Assembly: GCA_025435555.1 (NCBI GenBank)
Contig: JAIWWG010000059.1
Location: forward strand, 171,008 to 235,007
Source: Chytriomyces cf. hyalinus JEL632
Lineage: Eukaryota > Chytridiomycota > Chytridiomycetes > Chytridiales > Chytriomycetaceae
DNA length: 64,000 bases
Direction of reading: 5' to 3'
Every line of letters begins with the position of its first letter. The first letter of the stretch is position 1. Positions 45,374 through 56,318 of this stretch are shown here, one piece after another. The position numbers were made by a program, and so were the translations under genes. Below the pieces are notes generated by a model, which saw only the letters and a program-made list of their open reading frames with translations, did no database searches and had not been told where the DNA came from.

Positions 45374-46444
45374 ATGGCATCCATCCTTCATCTGGTGGAC
45401 TTCATCATCCCCGTTTGCCTAGCACACGGAAACTGCTTCCTCCTCGCATGGCTCGGATTCTTTGTCATCTGCAAAGAGCTGCCTGCAAGGCGTCTTCCTG
45501 TCACCGTTGCCAACGCAGCGTCGCCAATCAATATACTCTTGAGCGTCTTTTACACACTGGGTATCCTATTCTACGCTGTCCAGGCAGCCACTGTATATAT
45601 GGACTACGAGGTCTTGATTCTCAATAGCGTTTGCTACTGCGCGTTTGTCAGTGTCGCGAGCATGTTTTCTATATTCATTTGGCTTTGCTCCTATGACATT
45701 ATTCGGCGTCAATCCCACCGGCTCACAGTTGGCATGGCCACAACTACGCTTTACTCGACACCCATCGTCGCACTAGTACCTGGAGTCCTCATCTGTCTCC
45801 AGACCGACAACTTTATCCCCTCCGACACCAAGAAACTGATTATTTCCTTCTGCGGAGCCTTTACAAGTTTGGCCGCCCTTGTTCTCAACGGCTTCTTTGC
45901 TTTTCAGTTTTCGTGGCAGATTCGAACATTGCAACGCGGAACCGGACGCGTAGTTGGACAACTGGGCATAATTTCGCGATACGGATTGATTTCGACCGCG
46001 TTAATGTCGGCTTCGTATTTCAGCGCAGCGTTTTGCTTATTTGCGAGTGAAGAGCTCATATTTGTTGGTTTAATGAAGTGCAGCAACGTGTTCTTGTTTG
46101 GCGTTGGACTGGGACTCACGCGCATGAAGTTCATGGTTGTGCAAAAGCTGGAGTCAAGGGACAAGGAAGCTGCGAATGATTTGGGGAAGGAGATATCCAT
46201 GGCACGGGCAGAGCTGGAGGGTAGTGTCTTTGGAGATGAGAGGGCGGCATCGAGATCAATGCATGACAGTGTGCAAGGCAGCGTGTCGCTCGTGACGCCT
46301 GGGTCTGGACGGTCCATGGGCAACCTGACAGTGCCTGAGACTGCGTTTGCTGATTCAAAAGACTTCTCCGGTCTATCGACGCACTGGATGAGCGGATTCC
46401 AGTTGCGCGTGGAGAAGGAGACGGGCAACAGTTCCAATGGATAA
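45374..46444 (+). CDS. Seven-transmembrane protein of unknown family
   Basis: Single-exon gene, 356 aa. Seen: about seven hydrophobic segments (starting LVDFIIPVCLAHGNCFLLAWLG, then ILLSVFYTLGILFYAVQAAT, FVSVASMFSIFIWLC, TPIVALVPGVLICLQ, LIISFCGAFTSLAALVL, a segment around LISTALMSASYFSAAFCLF, and VFLFGVGLGL), followed by a roughly 110-residue Ser-rich cytoplasmic-type tail. The topology looks like a G-protein-coupled receptor, but no DRY, NPxxY or fungal pheromone-receptor motif is present, so receptor function is only suggested. Lack of introns is unusual beside its neighbours and could mean retroposition or transfer. The start used is the first ATG. Shares its promoter region with the Fe-S fusion gene. 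Confidence 0.75.
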   Translation: MASILHLVDFIIPVCLAHGNCFLLAWLGFFVICKELPARRLPVTVANAASPINILLSVFYTLGILFYAVQAATVYMDYEVLILNSVCYCAFVSVASMFSIFIWLCSYDIIRRQSHRLTVGMATTTLYSTPIVALVPGVLICLQTDNFIPSDTKKLIISFCGAFTSLAALVLNGFFAFQFSWQIRTLQRGTGRVVGQLGIISRYGLISTALMSASYFSAAFCLFASEELIFVGLMKCSNVFLFGVGLGLTRMKFMVVQKLESRDKEAANDLGKEISMARAELEGSVFGDERAASRSMHDSVQGSVSLVTPGSGRSMGNLTVPETAFADSKDFSGLSTHWMSGFQLRVEKETGNSSNG

Positions 46445-46478
46445 AAAATAAATAATTCAGGAAAAGTAAATTAAATAA

Positions 46479-48417
46479 ATGCGGTCCCTGCCTCTCATTG
46501 CGGCAGTCATCGCATCGATACTCGCACCAGTCTGTCTGGCCGTCGAACCGCCACGCGAGGGTCAAAAGCTGGCACGGGTCGTGGAAAAGATTGACGTCGA
46601 GACAGGCGACGACTTGGCCAATATTGGACATGGACAAATTGACAGGCACTACGACTTTACCCAGTCCTTCAAGAAGCCGTTTTTCATATTCCCGGATTCC
46701 TCCGACAAGAAAGTGCCGTTTTTTACTTACTCTGGAGGTATGCGTGTTTCTTTGGATTTTATTGGGCTCTGGGGCTCAGTTGGAACACATGAACAGATAC
46801 CATGGCTTCAAACGACAACATTCGATTGACACCGTCTCTGCCAATGCATTCGGGTTCCATCTGGGCCGACGAACCAAACACGCACAAGGACTGGCAGATG
46901 CATTTTTCATTCAGAGCCGCGGGAAGAGGTTACGCCGGCGGGGACGGTCTCGCGCTGTGGTACTCAAAAGAAAAGGGCGTTAAAGGCCCCGTGATGGGCA
47001 GCAAAGACAAATGGAATGGTGAATATTTTATTGCTAGTTTTCATTCCAGGGCTGGGCAAACTGACTTTTGGATGCGCAGGTCTTGGGCTCGTTTTCTCGA
47101 CATCGTCGAAACTGGAGAATCGTTACAGCCCACTGATCTATGGGATTGTGAATGACGGTAACAAGGAAGTCAATGGACGCACGGATTACATACAGTCTGC
47201 GGCAGGAAGCTGTTTACGCGACTACAGAAACACTCCACACGCAGTGTGGGTTCGCGTTACTTACAAGAAACGCCAACTCAGAGTATGTTCAATCGAATCT
47301 TTCTTTGCATCAAATATGGCGCGCTCAACAAGCGCACCCGAAATTCCTGTCAGGTGGATGTGGACTTGTACAAGGATGGATACCAGTTTATCGAATGTTT
47401 CCGAGCCAAGGATATTGACTTGCCGCCTGGTTACTTTTTTGGAGTCTCTGCATCTACTGGACAGACCATGCACGGTAAGAAGATAATTGAACGACAATAT
47501 CGTCGAACTCGGCTAAATGTGTTTTTGCCTATCAGACGACCACGATATTCTTGGACTGGAGGTGTTTGAAGTGAACCCACATCCAAGGAAAAGTGTAAGA
47601 ACTTTTTCACGCAGACGCACAAGTGCGAATCTCTAAAATGATCGAATCCTATTCAGAAAAGCAAATTTCAGGACGAATACAAAATCTCGAATGACGTAAA
47701 ACAGGTGAGCGTGCTCGCGAATTCTGTGTTAAACTCTGTGCTGACACTATGTATATTTTTCCAGTCATTCGAAGAAGCCAAGAAAGCAATCGAAGATGTC
47801 GAACACGATTTGAACGCTGAGCAAACCTATGAAGGATCCGAGGCTGAAACTTTTAACGTGAGAAAAATAAGAAATCTGGATGCACACTTCTTCTCGCTGC
47901 TTTCCATCTGATATCGTGAACACTGCAGCCCGCAATCGTGCAACATCTCCAAGAAAACCAATTCAAAATCATTGAAGCGTTGAACGTGCTGGAACAAAAA
48001 GTAATCAATTCGCCGCAAATCGCCGCAACAAATTCGCACGAAAAAGCTAGCGCAGGCGTCGCAAGTGCTGTTGCACCCGTCGACGCAAAAGTTGAAGCAA
48101 TCCGCAGCAAAATTGACGAACTCGAAGACAAACTCGTGACTCTGGATCGGGACATTAAAGAACTGTTTAACGTGATTCGGACGGGGAACTCGCAGGGACA
48201 GATGAAGATGAGTGAAGTGGCGCGAAAGTTGGATGAGTCGTACAACAAAATCAAGAGTGCGCATGATGCAATTGCGAGCTCTCAAGGGAAGGGTGGAGCG
48301 GGTGTTGGAAGTATCGCCATGTACGGACTCTTTTTCATGATTGGAGGTGTGGCTGTCTATGCGGTGTCAGTGGTTCTTCGGATGCGATCGAACAACCAGC
48401 CAAAGAAGTACATCTAA
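46479..48417 (+). CDS. L-type lectin cargo receptor (ERGIC-53/Emp46-47 type)
   Basis: Type I membrane lectin that carries glycoproteins from ER to Golgi. Eight exons (46479-46737, 46797-47018, 47080-47282, 47333-47474, 47536-47594, 47672-47704, 47765-47857, 47929-48417) give 499 aa. Seen: signal peptide, FTQSFKKPFF, MHSGSIWADEP, the GDGLALWYS-type metal-site region (AGGDGLALWYSKEKG), LGLVFSTSSKLEN, SCLRDYRNT with paired Cys, YFFGVSASTG, DDHDILGLEVFEV, a coiled-coil stalk, one transmembrane helix (GSIAMYGLFFMIGGVAVYAVSVVL) and a cytosolic tail ending KKYI. KK-x-x at the end is the COPI retrieval signal, so recycling through the early Golgi follows. A 33-nt exon codes 11 residues. The gene is complete. 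Confidence 0.92.
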
Positions 48418-48464
48418 AAGCTCGTGGCGCATTTATTTCGCCGGTGATCAAAAAAAAAAAAGAG

Positions 48465-49947
48465 ATGAAAATGCCGAACCAAAGTTTCCTCGTTGCCGAC
48501 GACACCAAGGACACCAATCCATGCGACACTCCGACCGTCACCCGCCCCAAAAGAACTACCATGTGGGTGTGGATCGCACTCGCTGCTGCTGGGGTGACAC
48601 TGCTGGTCCTCGCAAAGGCGAACCAACAAGCTTCCCAAGTGTCTCCCACTGTTGCTCCCACTGACTCTCGCACAGTCTCCAACGCGACCCTAGCAGCGGC
48701 ATTCGATTACCGCCCGTACGCAGGCACACCCGGAACCGTAGTCTACTACACCAACTGGGCACGCTACGCCCGCAACAAGCCTGAGGATCTCACTCTGACT
48801 GGTATCAACGTGGTTAACTATGCATTCTATTTTGTTGACGACCAAGGTGTCGTTACTTCATCGGATGCTTGGGGAGACTCGCTGAATCTGCCGGCATTGC
48901 GTGCGCAGAGACTCAAGCACCCACAGTTGCGCACAGTTGCAGCGATCGGGGGATGGACGGGATCTAGATACTTTTCCGATATGGCATCAACTGTTGAAAC
49001 ACGGGCCGCGTTTGTGGACAATGTGCTTGAACTGCTGGATGCGAATGGTTTGGTGGCTGATTGTCCTTTGTGACACCCAGCAGTTCATTAAAAATTTCTT
49101 ATCAGGCTTCGATGGCGTCGACTTGGACTGGGAATATCCTGGCGGTAATAACGGCCTCTCCTGCAACTCGCAACGTCCCAGTGATGATGCCGACAACCTC
49201 GTTCTGCTGCTCCAACAATTGCGTCTCAAGTTGGGTCGCAGACGTTTGATTTCAATCGCCGTCTCGTCCAGTGTGACTCCATACGGTTTGAACTTGAAAG
49301 CGATTGAGAATGAAGTGAGCTACATGACTGTCATGACGTACGATTTCAACGGTCCATGGTCCAAATTCTCGGACTTTAACTCGGCTTTGAGCGCGGATCC
49401 TAAACTTATTGATCCAAACCCTGGACAAAGTTCCATCTCTTCTGCCATGAACGCGTATGTTCAAGCTGGGGTCTCAAAGAAAAAACTTGTTCCTGGTGTT
49501 TCGTATTACGGACGATCTTGGCAGGTCAAAACTATTGGCGCAAACAATGGTCTCTATCAGGAGTGCGGCTCTTCTCCAAATCCTCTGAACGGAGCTTGCG
49601 TTGCTATTAAAGGAGACAAGGATGATGCTCTTGAAGCCGATAAATGCACTGGAGCAACGTCGTATTCTGGTGTTTGGAGCTGGAGAAACATGCGTAGTCA
49701 GACAAACGCGCCTTTGTTGAGCCAAACGACTCCTCGAACAGGCTGGACGCGAAAATATTTTAGGATCTTTGAGAGCGCTACTTTGAGGTCAGGCAGCACG
49801 TTTATTTCATACGACGACCCAACTTCCATTCTTGCAAAGTCCAAGTGGAGCAAGGCGCATGGTTTTGGAGGTGTGATGGTGTGGGAAATCAGTTTGGATT
49901 ACAACAATGAGCTTACCAATGCCATGTTGAGGGGATGGACTGCCTAA
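48465..49947 (+). CDS. GH18 chitinase, membrane-anchored (type II)
   Basis: Chitin hydrolase at the cell surface or in the secretory path. Two exons (48465-49047, 49106-49947) give 474 aa. Seen: a polar N-terminus, a single signal-anchor helix (MWVWIALAAAGVTLLVLA), a Thr/Ser stalk, then the GH18 barrel: VVYYTNWARYARN, INVVNYAFYFV, VAAIGGWTGSRYFSDM, catalytic DxxDxDxE as GFDGVDLDWEYPG, MTVMTYDFNGPW, VPGVSYYGRSW and GGVMVWEISLD. The catalytic acid is intact. The first intron sits between LDANG and FDGV; a shorter reading without it hits a stop. The anchor in place of a cleaved signal suggests wall remodelling from the membrane face. Confidence 0.92.
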
Positions 49948-50020
49948 GAGGCAACAGGACTTTTTTTTTTTAACCTTGCCAGTATTTGCAGTGACATCTA
50001 ATAAAACAAACGAATGCACT

Positions 50021-50722
50021 TTATTCATTTGTAACGCGTGGTTGCCTCTGCATGTATGTAAAGACGTATCTTCCCCACTTTTTGCCGTCATCGGCAGGAG
50101 CAGGTGAGTACAGGTCCAAATCCACGTCCAAAGTGCCGACTGGCCCAAAACCCATCTTTGCAAACATGCCCCTTCCAACCTCTGAGGCGTGTACCCAGGC
50201 CGTGGCCCCCTCAATGTCTGCCTTGGACTTACCCTATGTGATCAACATTGACCCAACACCTTTGGACTGAAACTTGGGGTCCACACAAATAGACGCAATG
50301 AAGCGGACCTTTTTGTGAGGTGGGGTCAACTTAGTGTACCAGTTGTTCATGTCGGCGTTGGTCATGGCTTCGAGGCGTTCGATGGGGTCTTCTGGCACTG
50401 CAGCTTCTTCGGCTTGGCTTGGTTCATCCGGTGCAGGCACTGCCGTCACAACGACAGGTTCAGCCTCGTACCCGGACATTGCCCAGCAAACCCATCCCGC
50501 AATAGCACCACTCTCAGCATCAACAACCTTCAAAACCGTGCATTTGGCAGGTCTGTCCATCCAGTGGGTCAAAGCACCCGTCATACCCTCTTCATGGTTA
50601 TACGGTTTGGCGCCCTTCATCTTCATCTGAGTATGTCTGTCGCTTTGGAAGGAAGAACCTGCGATGTATGCAAGGACGGGGATGTCGGCGGGGACTGCGG
50701 GCTCGATGGTGAAGGATGGCAT
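50021..50722 (-). pseudogene. GNAT acetyltransferase with an internal TAG
   Basis: One open frame of 234 codons apart from a single TAG at 50234-50236 (codon 163). Before it: FTIEPAVPADIPVLAYIAGSSF, AGWVCWAMSGYEAEP, VRFIASICVDPKFQSKGVGSMLIT, which is motif A with the acetyl-CoA loop (Q-x-KGVG-x-ML). After it the frame continues cleanly: GKSKADIEGATAWVHASE, FAKMGFGPVGTLDVDLDLY, and a TAA at 50021-50023. GNAT proteins usually have Trp or a similar residue at the TAG position (LI-x-W-x3-AD), and TGG to TAG is one change. No intron removes the TAG. Options: recent nonsense mutation, read-through, or sequence error. Substrate of the family is unknown here. Confidence 0.75.
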
Positions 50723-51139
50723 TTTCCTTTGTGGTCAAGTGTTTGCTTCAAGCAAAAATCCCAAGCTGCACCACTTTTGTCACCACTTTTGCGCAACGCT
50801 TGGAGCGTATACTGGACAATTTTTATGATGAGCGTGAGTTCGAAAGATGCTTAAGATGGTTGGGAGAGTTTTGGGAATGGCTGCAAATGATGTCGTTGGC
50901 GGTGTTGATGTCAGAATGTGGCGCCGGTACCGTGTCTGTGTTAAAGCCAAAGGCTAACAAGTATGCTCCCGTAGTCATTAGTCGCGTTTGTTATGATGTC
51001 GCTGGAAGCATCCCAATATTTGGGGTCGGAATGCACAAGTTTGCTGTTCCACGTCATGGTTGAAAATCAATTTTCTTCAGTGTTAAAAACGGGACCCATT
51101 CCCCACCCCAAATAATCAACAGAAAAGGCAGTTACAATC
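50723..51139. other. Intergenic, no gene seen
   Basis: About 415 bp between the GNAT start and the coatomer relic. An open frame across it on the plus strand has no domain, motif or partner exon. It must hold the GNAT promoter. Confidence 0.4.
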
Positions 51140-52061
51140 ATGGTTCAAATTACTGAAAACAAACTCGTTGCAAAGTCCGAACGCGTCAAGGGCCGTCGAC
51201 TTTCACTCCTCAGAGTCTTTGTTCGCAACGGCGCTTCACAACGGCTCCTTGGAGCTTTGGGACAGCGTCCAACAGACTTTGATCAAGCGCATACAGGCCA
51301 GCGAGAAGCCATGTGGGCAAATACTCTCCATCTTGATGACAATAACTAAAACCATCCATTTTCACAGTGCGCTCCGTCAAGTTCATCCCAAACACAGAAT
51401 GGGTTGCTACCGGTGGCGACGATCTCAGCATTCACGTGTACAACTACATCACTGGCACCAAAGTCACTTCTTTTGCCGCCCACAAGGACTTTATCCGCGG
51501 CCTGGCTCCCCATGCCACGAAGCCATACCTCCTGTCCTGTGGAGACGACAAGCTCGTTCAAATGTGGGACTGGTCCAAGAACTGGGCCCTAGTCAAGTCC
51601 TTTGAAGGCCACGAGCGCTACGTAATGCAAGTCGTGTTCAACCCATTGAACGCGGATGAATTCGCAACCGCTTCATTGGATCAAACGGCGCGTGTCTGGA
51701 ATTTGGACAGTACCGCGCCCAAGTTTGTGTCTTGAAGGGTCACACGAAGGGTGTCAACACTGTCGAGTTTGTGAAGGATTGGATCGTGACCTGGATCTGA
51801 CGACACAACCATTACGTGTGTGGAGCTTGGCCGATGGAGCGTGCCATCCAAACTCTGAGCAACTTGCACGAAAACAACATCACCACGATTGCATACCACC
51901 GCAATCTAGACGTGTTCTTCACTGGCGGCGAAGATGGAAAAGTGTTAGGTCATGAACGGCGAACACGCTTGCCGTGGAGCATAAATTGGAGTTTGGATTG
52001 GAAGCGTGTTTGGAATGCAGCTTTGCTCAAGAATGGCGAGAAGGCCGTGTTTGGATGCTGA
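51140..52061 (+). pseudogene. SEC27: Relic of coatomer beta' subunit (Sec27/COPB2), WD40 part
   Basis: Seen: MVQITENKL...SERVKG, then an extra C (near 51192) that shifts the frame of VDFHSSESLFATALHNGSLELWDS; after an intron ending TTTTCACAG at 51366 a clean stretch RSVKFIPNTEWVATGGDDLSIHVYNY...DFIRGLAPH..PYLLSCGDDKLVQMWDWSKNWALVKSFEGHERYVMQVVFNP...FATASLDQTARVWNLDSTAPKF; then a 2-nt GT doubling (near 51730) creates TGA. Further shifted pieces follow (KGHTKGVNTVEFV, VWSLADGA, NITTIAYHRNLDVFFTGGEDGKV, RVWNAALLKNGEKAVFGC). Order and wording match the first WD40 propeller of beta'-COP. The second propeller and solenoid are absent. Beta'-COP is essential for COPI coats, so a full gene must exist elsewhere. 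Confidence 0.85.
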
Positions 52062-52305
52062 CTGCGGGTTCCGTTTCGCCTTGTCCTTCAGACGCGGTGC
52101 CGGGAGATGCTCTTTTGTGAATCTTGAGGGAAGCAGTTGTCTGACGAAGTTGCTGCTGCTCTCTTGCTGTTGTAATCCCCCTTCTTATTTGTGTACTGCC
52201 TGTTTGAGATCGCGTTGAATGCAGAAGCTAAAATAAAACTCGTGATTTTATGGCAAAGACACTTGTGACAGCCACAAAATAACATTCACTGATAAACAAA
52301 CAGCC

Positions 52306-55300
52306 ATGGGCAAGAAGAAGAACCGCGCTACACCCGCTGCACCAATCGCAATCGCACCTGCGCTTAATCCTGTCTCCATCCAGCACGAGGATGAAGAGCC
52401 GACAAGCATCGAATCAGCAAACACCGTCTCACACGAAGATACGCTGCAAATCGACCTTGATACCGTGGATGCTACTCCAGGCGGTGCCGAAACTGACCAT
52501 GAGGATGTCTTTGCGCTTGAGTTTGACGAGGCGCCAATGTCCAAATCCGACCCGCCGTCACAACCACCTCCAGACCGGGAGTCAGACACTGCGCAATTGC
52601 CTTTGCATTCTCGAAACAATGTCGATACAATCGAAAGCACTCCCATTTCTCTCTCCGCCGCGCATTTTCAAATGCCCCAGTCTCTCGCGCGAAACGCTCC
52701 TATAAAACAGTCAGCGAGACGCACGGCGAAGCAACGAAACCCACCATCCAGTTCGCTTATATCACAGCTGGGATCGATTGTTAAAGGTTTGCACTTGGTT
52801 TGAGAGAAATGCAAATCGAAAAAAGTTCATTGATGATTCGGACAGGCTCCTTGACAGGCACATCTTCCACGTCGCCGCAATCACCCCCTTTCAATGCCAA
52901 AAGCCCCGAATCGATTCTATGCGCGAAATTTGTGCGCATCAGGTTTTGGGACTCGCAGCGAGAAAAAAATGTCGCCAATTTCACAGATGATGGGTATGCA
53001 ACAGAAAACAAGCTGTAATTCAACATGTTTATACTCATGGTCATATATTGAAAGAAACATGTGTCTACTTGTTGGTTACGAACGCGGATTTCAGGTCTGG
53101 TCCATCTCGTCGAGTCTGGGAACTGAATTCTCTCAGCTTGTCTCTGTGCGAAATGAACTTCAGCGAGTCATTGACCTGGATGTAAGAATATCAGTTTGGT
53201 ATAAATGGAATTCTTACGAGAGGAAACACTTTGTCGATTGCGCGGCGTAGGTGGTGCCATATCCATGCATCGAGCTTCAAAAAGAGATTGCCAACACGGA
53301 CATGGCATCCTCTTTTCCTCTTATAGCATTAGTGTAAGCAAAATGCTTTTTCGTTCGTGAGAGGTCTTGCGCTTAACGAGTGTCCACAAAAATAGTGAAT
53401 CAGCCTCCGAAAATCCAAGCAATGCTTACGCAGTCAAGCTTTACTCGCTCAATTCTCACCGTGTCATAAAACAATGGAATTTCAGCGCGAATGTCTTCAG
53501 TGTCAAATGCAGCAGTAATCTGATTGCTGTGGTAAATTCTCATCTGATTTTGCTTGGCGAAAGAATCTCACTTAAATCATTTTTCAATTAGGGTCTTTCC
53601 GACAACACCATTCAAATCTATTCAGCGCTTTCATTGAAACCAATATCTTGCATCCCTGAAGCGTATCCTGTTTTCACTGTTGGCTCACGTCTCCTGATTT
53701 ATGCATCGACCGTAAAACCACCGAAACCTCAACCACTCTCGAAATCAAATGGAAACACAAAAAACGGAGAAGACTTTGATGAGTGGGTCCTGCACAGTCA
53801 TCAAAACATTATGGGAGCAGGCTCCCAGCCGAGTGTTGGTGATAAGGCGATTGATGGGTTGAAACGCGCTACTGGGAAAGTGGTGAAAGAGGTACTCGGA
53901 GGCGCGAATTATTTGGGCGCAGTTGGATACACGGCCGTGCAGAATTATCTACAGAATGGTACTGCAACAACTGGAGCAGAGGAAATTTCTACAATTCAAG
54001 CAACAGACGCATCGAATGTACCTCCTCACATGGAAAATTCGAAGGCGGAAGGAGTGGTACGTTTACACCATGTTTACGATTGTTGTTTTAATCTCTCGCA
54101 CGCATTCCAGATTTCAATTCGTGAATTTCCCCTTGACATTCACTTTGAATCCTCATCATCTGAAGACCCCCCTTTGGACGAACAATCAACCCTCATATCG
54201 CATTGGAAGGCACATACCAACAAAATTTCATTCTTGACTTTAAACGTAGCACAGACCCTCCTATTTACTTCATCAACAAGCGCAAACACATTTTTTATTT
54301 TTTCGCTCAATGTCGCCTCTCCGCTTGAACGAAACTTGCCGCGAAACCGATCCGTGAATACTCTGATGCCGCAAAATTGCTTGTACAAACTTGAACGCGG
54401 CTTCACACCCGCAACAATCGAAAGCGTATCCTTCAGTTCGAACGGGAAATGGTGTGCTGTCAGTACAGCCAGAGGAACCACGCATGTGTACGCGCTTCCC
54501 CACGTTCGCAACGGCGGCAAGGTTCATGAAAAGGTGTACGAGCTTGGAGTCATCAACGGATGGACTGATGCAAAAGCGGGAAATGTGGACGCTGTCAATA
54601 CAGCGCTATATTCCGTAAGTGGCGCCGGGAATGTGGTTGCGAATCCTTGGGAAGGCGTTTCGGTATACCCTGCTGCGCGATTGAAGCAAAGCTCTCCGCT
54701 AGCCACTGTTCCCGTACCTGATGGTGGCGATAAGACCAACTCGAAAGACGCTGTCGATGCTGCTGCCAGCGGAAGAGCAGCGTTGAGCGTTGCATTTTTT
54801 TTTGACCGCGTTTCATCCAACGCTCCTGCAAACGGTGCATCAGGTCGAAGAGACAGTGGTGCAGGCATGTTGGCGAATGCAGTGAGCGGTCTCGCCGCCA
54901 GCCCGAATTTGCCAGGATTTTTGGGCGGTGGCATCCTTGATTCCGATTTTACAAAACTGTTTCGGCAACGTATGGTTTCAGTGCATCCATCTGGGTTCGC
55001 CACGTTGCATCATTTGGATGTCGGAGCGTACGTGCATGGAGCGGATCACTCGCCGAATGCTTCAGTCGGCTCATATGGAAACTCTCCGGGAGTCGGGTTT
55101 TCGGCAAGTCCCAAAAATGGTAGCTGGGCTGGACTGCATCAACATCATCATGGCGCGGCAAAGATTCAAGTGAAAGATGTGATGCAGTGGGACATCAATC
55201 GTTGTCGGGATTGGGCGGAATACAAACCGGACTTGCAGGTAACTCGGAATTTGAATTGATTTTGACCTGCGCCTTCGTTCGCTGATCTGATGAAACTGAA

Positions 55301-55931
55301 ATCAGGCGTCAAGAGCAAAGTCCCCGCCTTGGAAATTAGGGTTTGAAATTTTGAATTGGACTCATCCCAAACTCCTTTTTAATCATTGCTTTCGCAGCAC
55401 TTGGGCCTCACAAATTGAAACCACCACATATGATACCATCGCATTCGGACCTCCCATTTGGGCTGACCCTGTATTCAAACTCCATATGTTTTCCACCGAC
55501 CCAGCAAAACGCGGTCTAAGCAAACCAGCGCAAGGTCCTGATTTATCTGATCTTCCCACTTTCCACGCGTTAGAGGCAGCGCGTGAGATTGTAAAGCCTG
55601 TTGGGTACCACGCTTTCACTTATGTGCTGTTTTTTTATGGCAAATTACTTATGATTCAAACAAAACCCTACTTAGTACACGTGCAGACACATATCCATCC
55701 CTTCGAGACAGCGTATTCGTTGATAATGACATTTCAAGCGCTATGGGCGATCAGCCATTTTCTGGCGCAAGTGGTGTAACGACACCGGTCTGGCGAAAAG
55801 AAGGTCTATCGTTCGAAGATGCACTCGTCGTCGACAATACCATCGCACCTCATGAACTGGGCGATCATCTCTCCGAATCACAGTTCGGGTACAATTTATA
55901 TAAAATGGCCAAAAAATACACAACGCAGTAA
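52306..55931 (+). CDS. BCAS3: BCAS3-like WD40 protein
   Basis: Beta-propeller protein; animal BCAS3 binds phosphoinositides at phagophores and the cytoskeleton. Ten exons (52306-52786, 52846-52993, 53055-53181, 53251-53333, 53396-53531, 53592-54056, 54111-55238, 55306-55340, 55398-55604, 55676-55931) give 1021 aa. Seen: a charged low-complexity head, CLLVGYERGFQVWSIS, LSDNTIQIYSALSLKPI, HTNKISFLTLNVAQTLLFTSS, KLERGFTPATIESVSFSSNGKWCAVSTARGTTHVYAL (the BCAS3 hallmark stretch), FRQRMVSVHPSGFATLHHL, and the C-terminal BCAS3 domain (WASQIETTTYDTIAFGPPIWADP). A 35-nt micro-exon (55306-55340) is required to keep phase. Long Gly/Ser-rich insertions separate blades. Assignment is by motif; PROPPINs are related but shorter. 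Confidence 0.82.
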
Positions 55932-56318
55932 CGTTCTTCTCCCTCCTATTTCCTCCCCATCAAGATCTTTTTTTCTTCTCTTTTTCATGCAACTGATATC
56001 CCCTGTGGACACGATGGACAGCTATTTAAATAAACTGAACGACTGGGGCAGACTGCCCAAATATGTTCCCGCATCGCCATCTCAACCTCGCCATCCCAGC
56101 CTTGAACTCGAAACACGACGAGCCTTCGCCACTCGCAAATCAGATCCCGTCGCCACAGCGCCACCCTTTCAGATTGGGCCACGGACGATTGAAAGCGGCA
56201 AATTCAGTATCTTTAGTTTTTTTAAATACCGGCAAATACTCAAAAAAAATTCCAATTTGAGCCAACTCAAACAATATATAAACCCACCAGCCAGTTCGTG
56301 TCGGACAGTGTGAAGACT
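55932..56318. other. Intergenic, OPT promoter region
   Basis: 387 bp. An open frame runs through it (MDSYLNKLNDWGRLPKYVP...) but shows no domain and no splice partner. An AACAATATATAAACCC stretch (near 56269) about 40-50 bp before the OPT ATG is a good TATA candidate, fitting the strong expression suggested by codon use of that gene. Confidence 0.45.
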
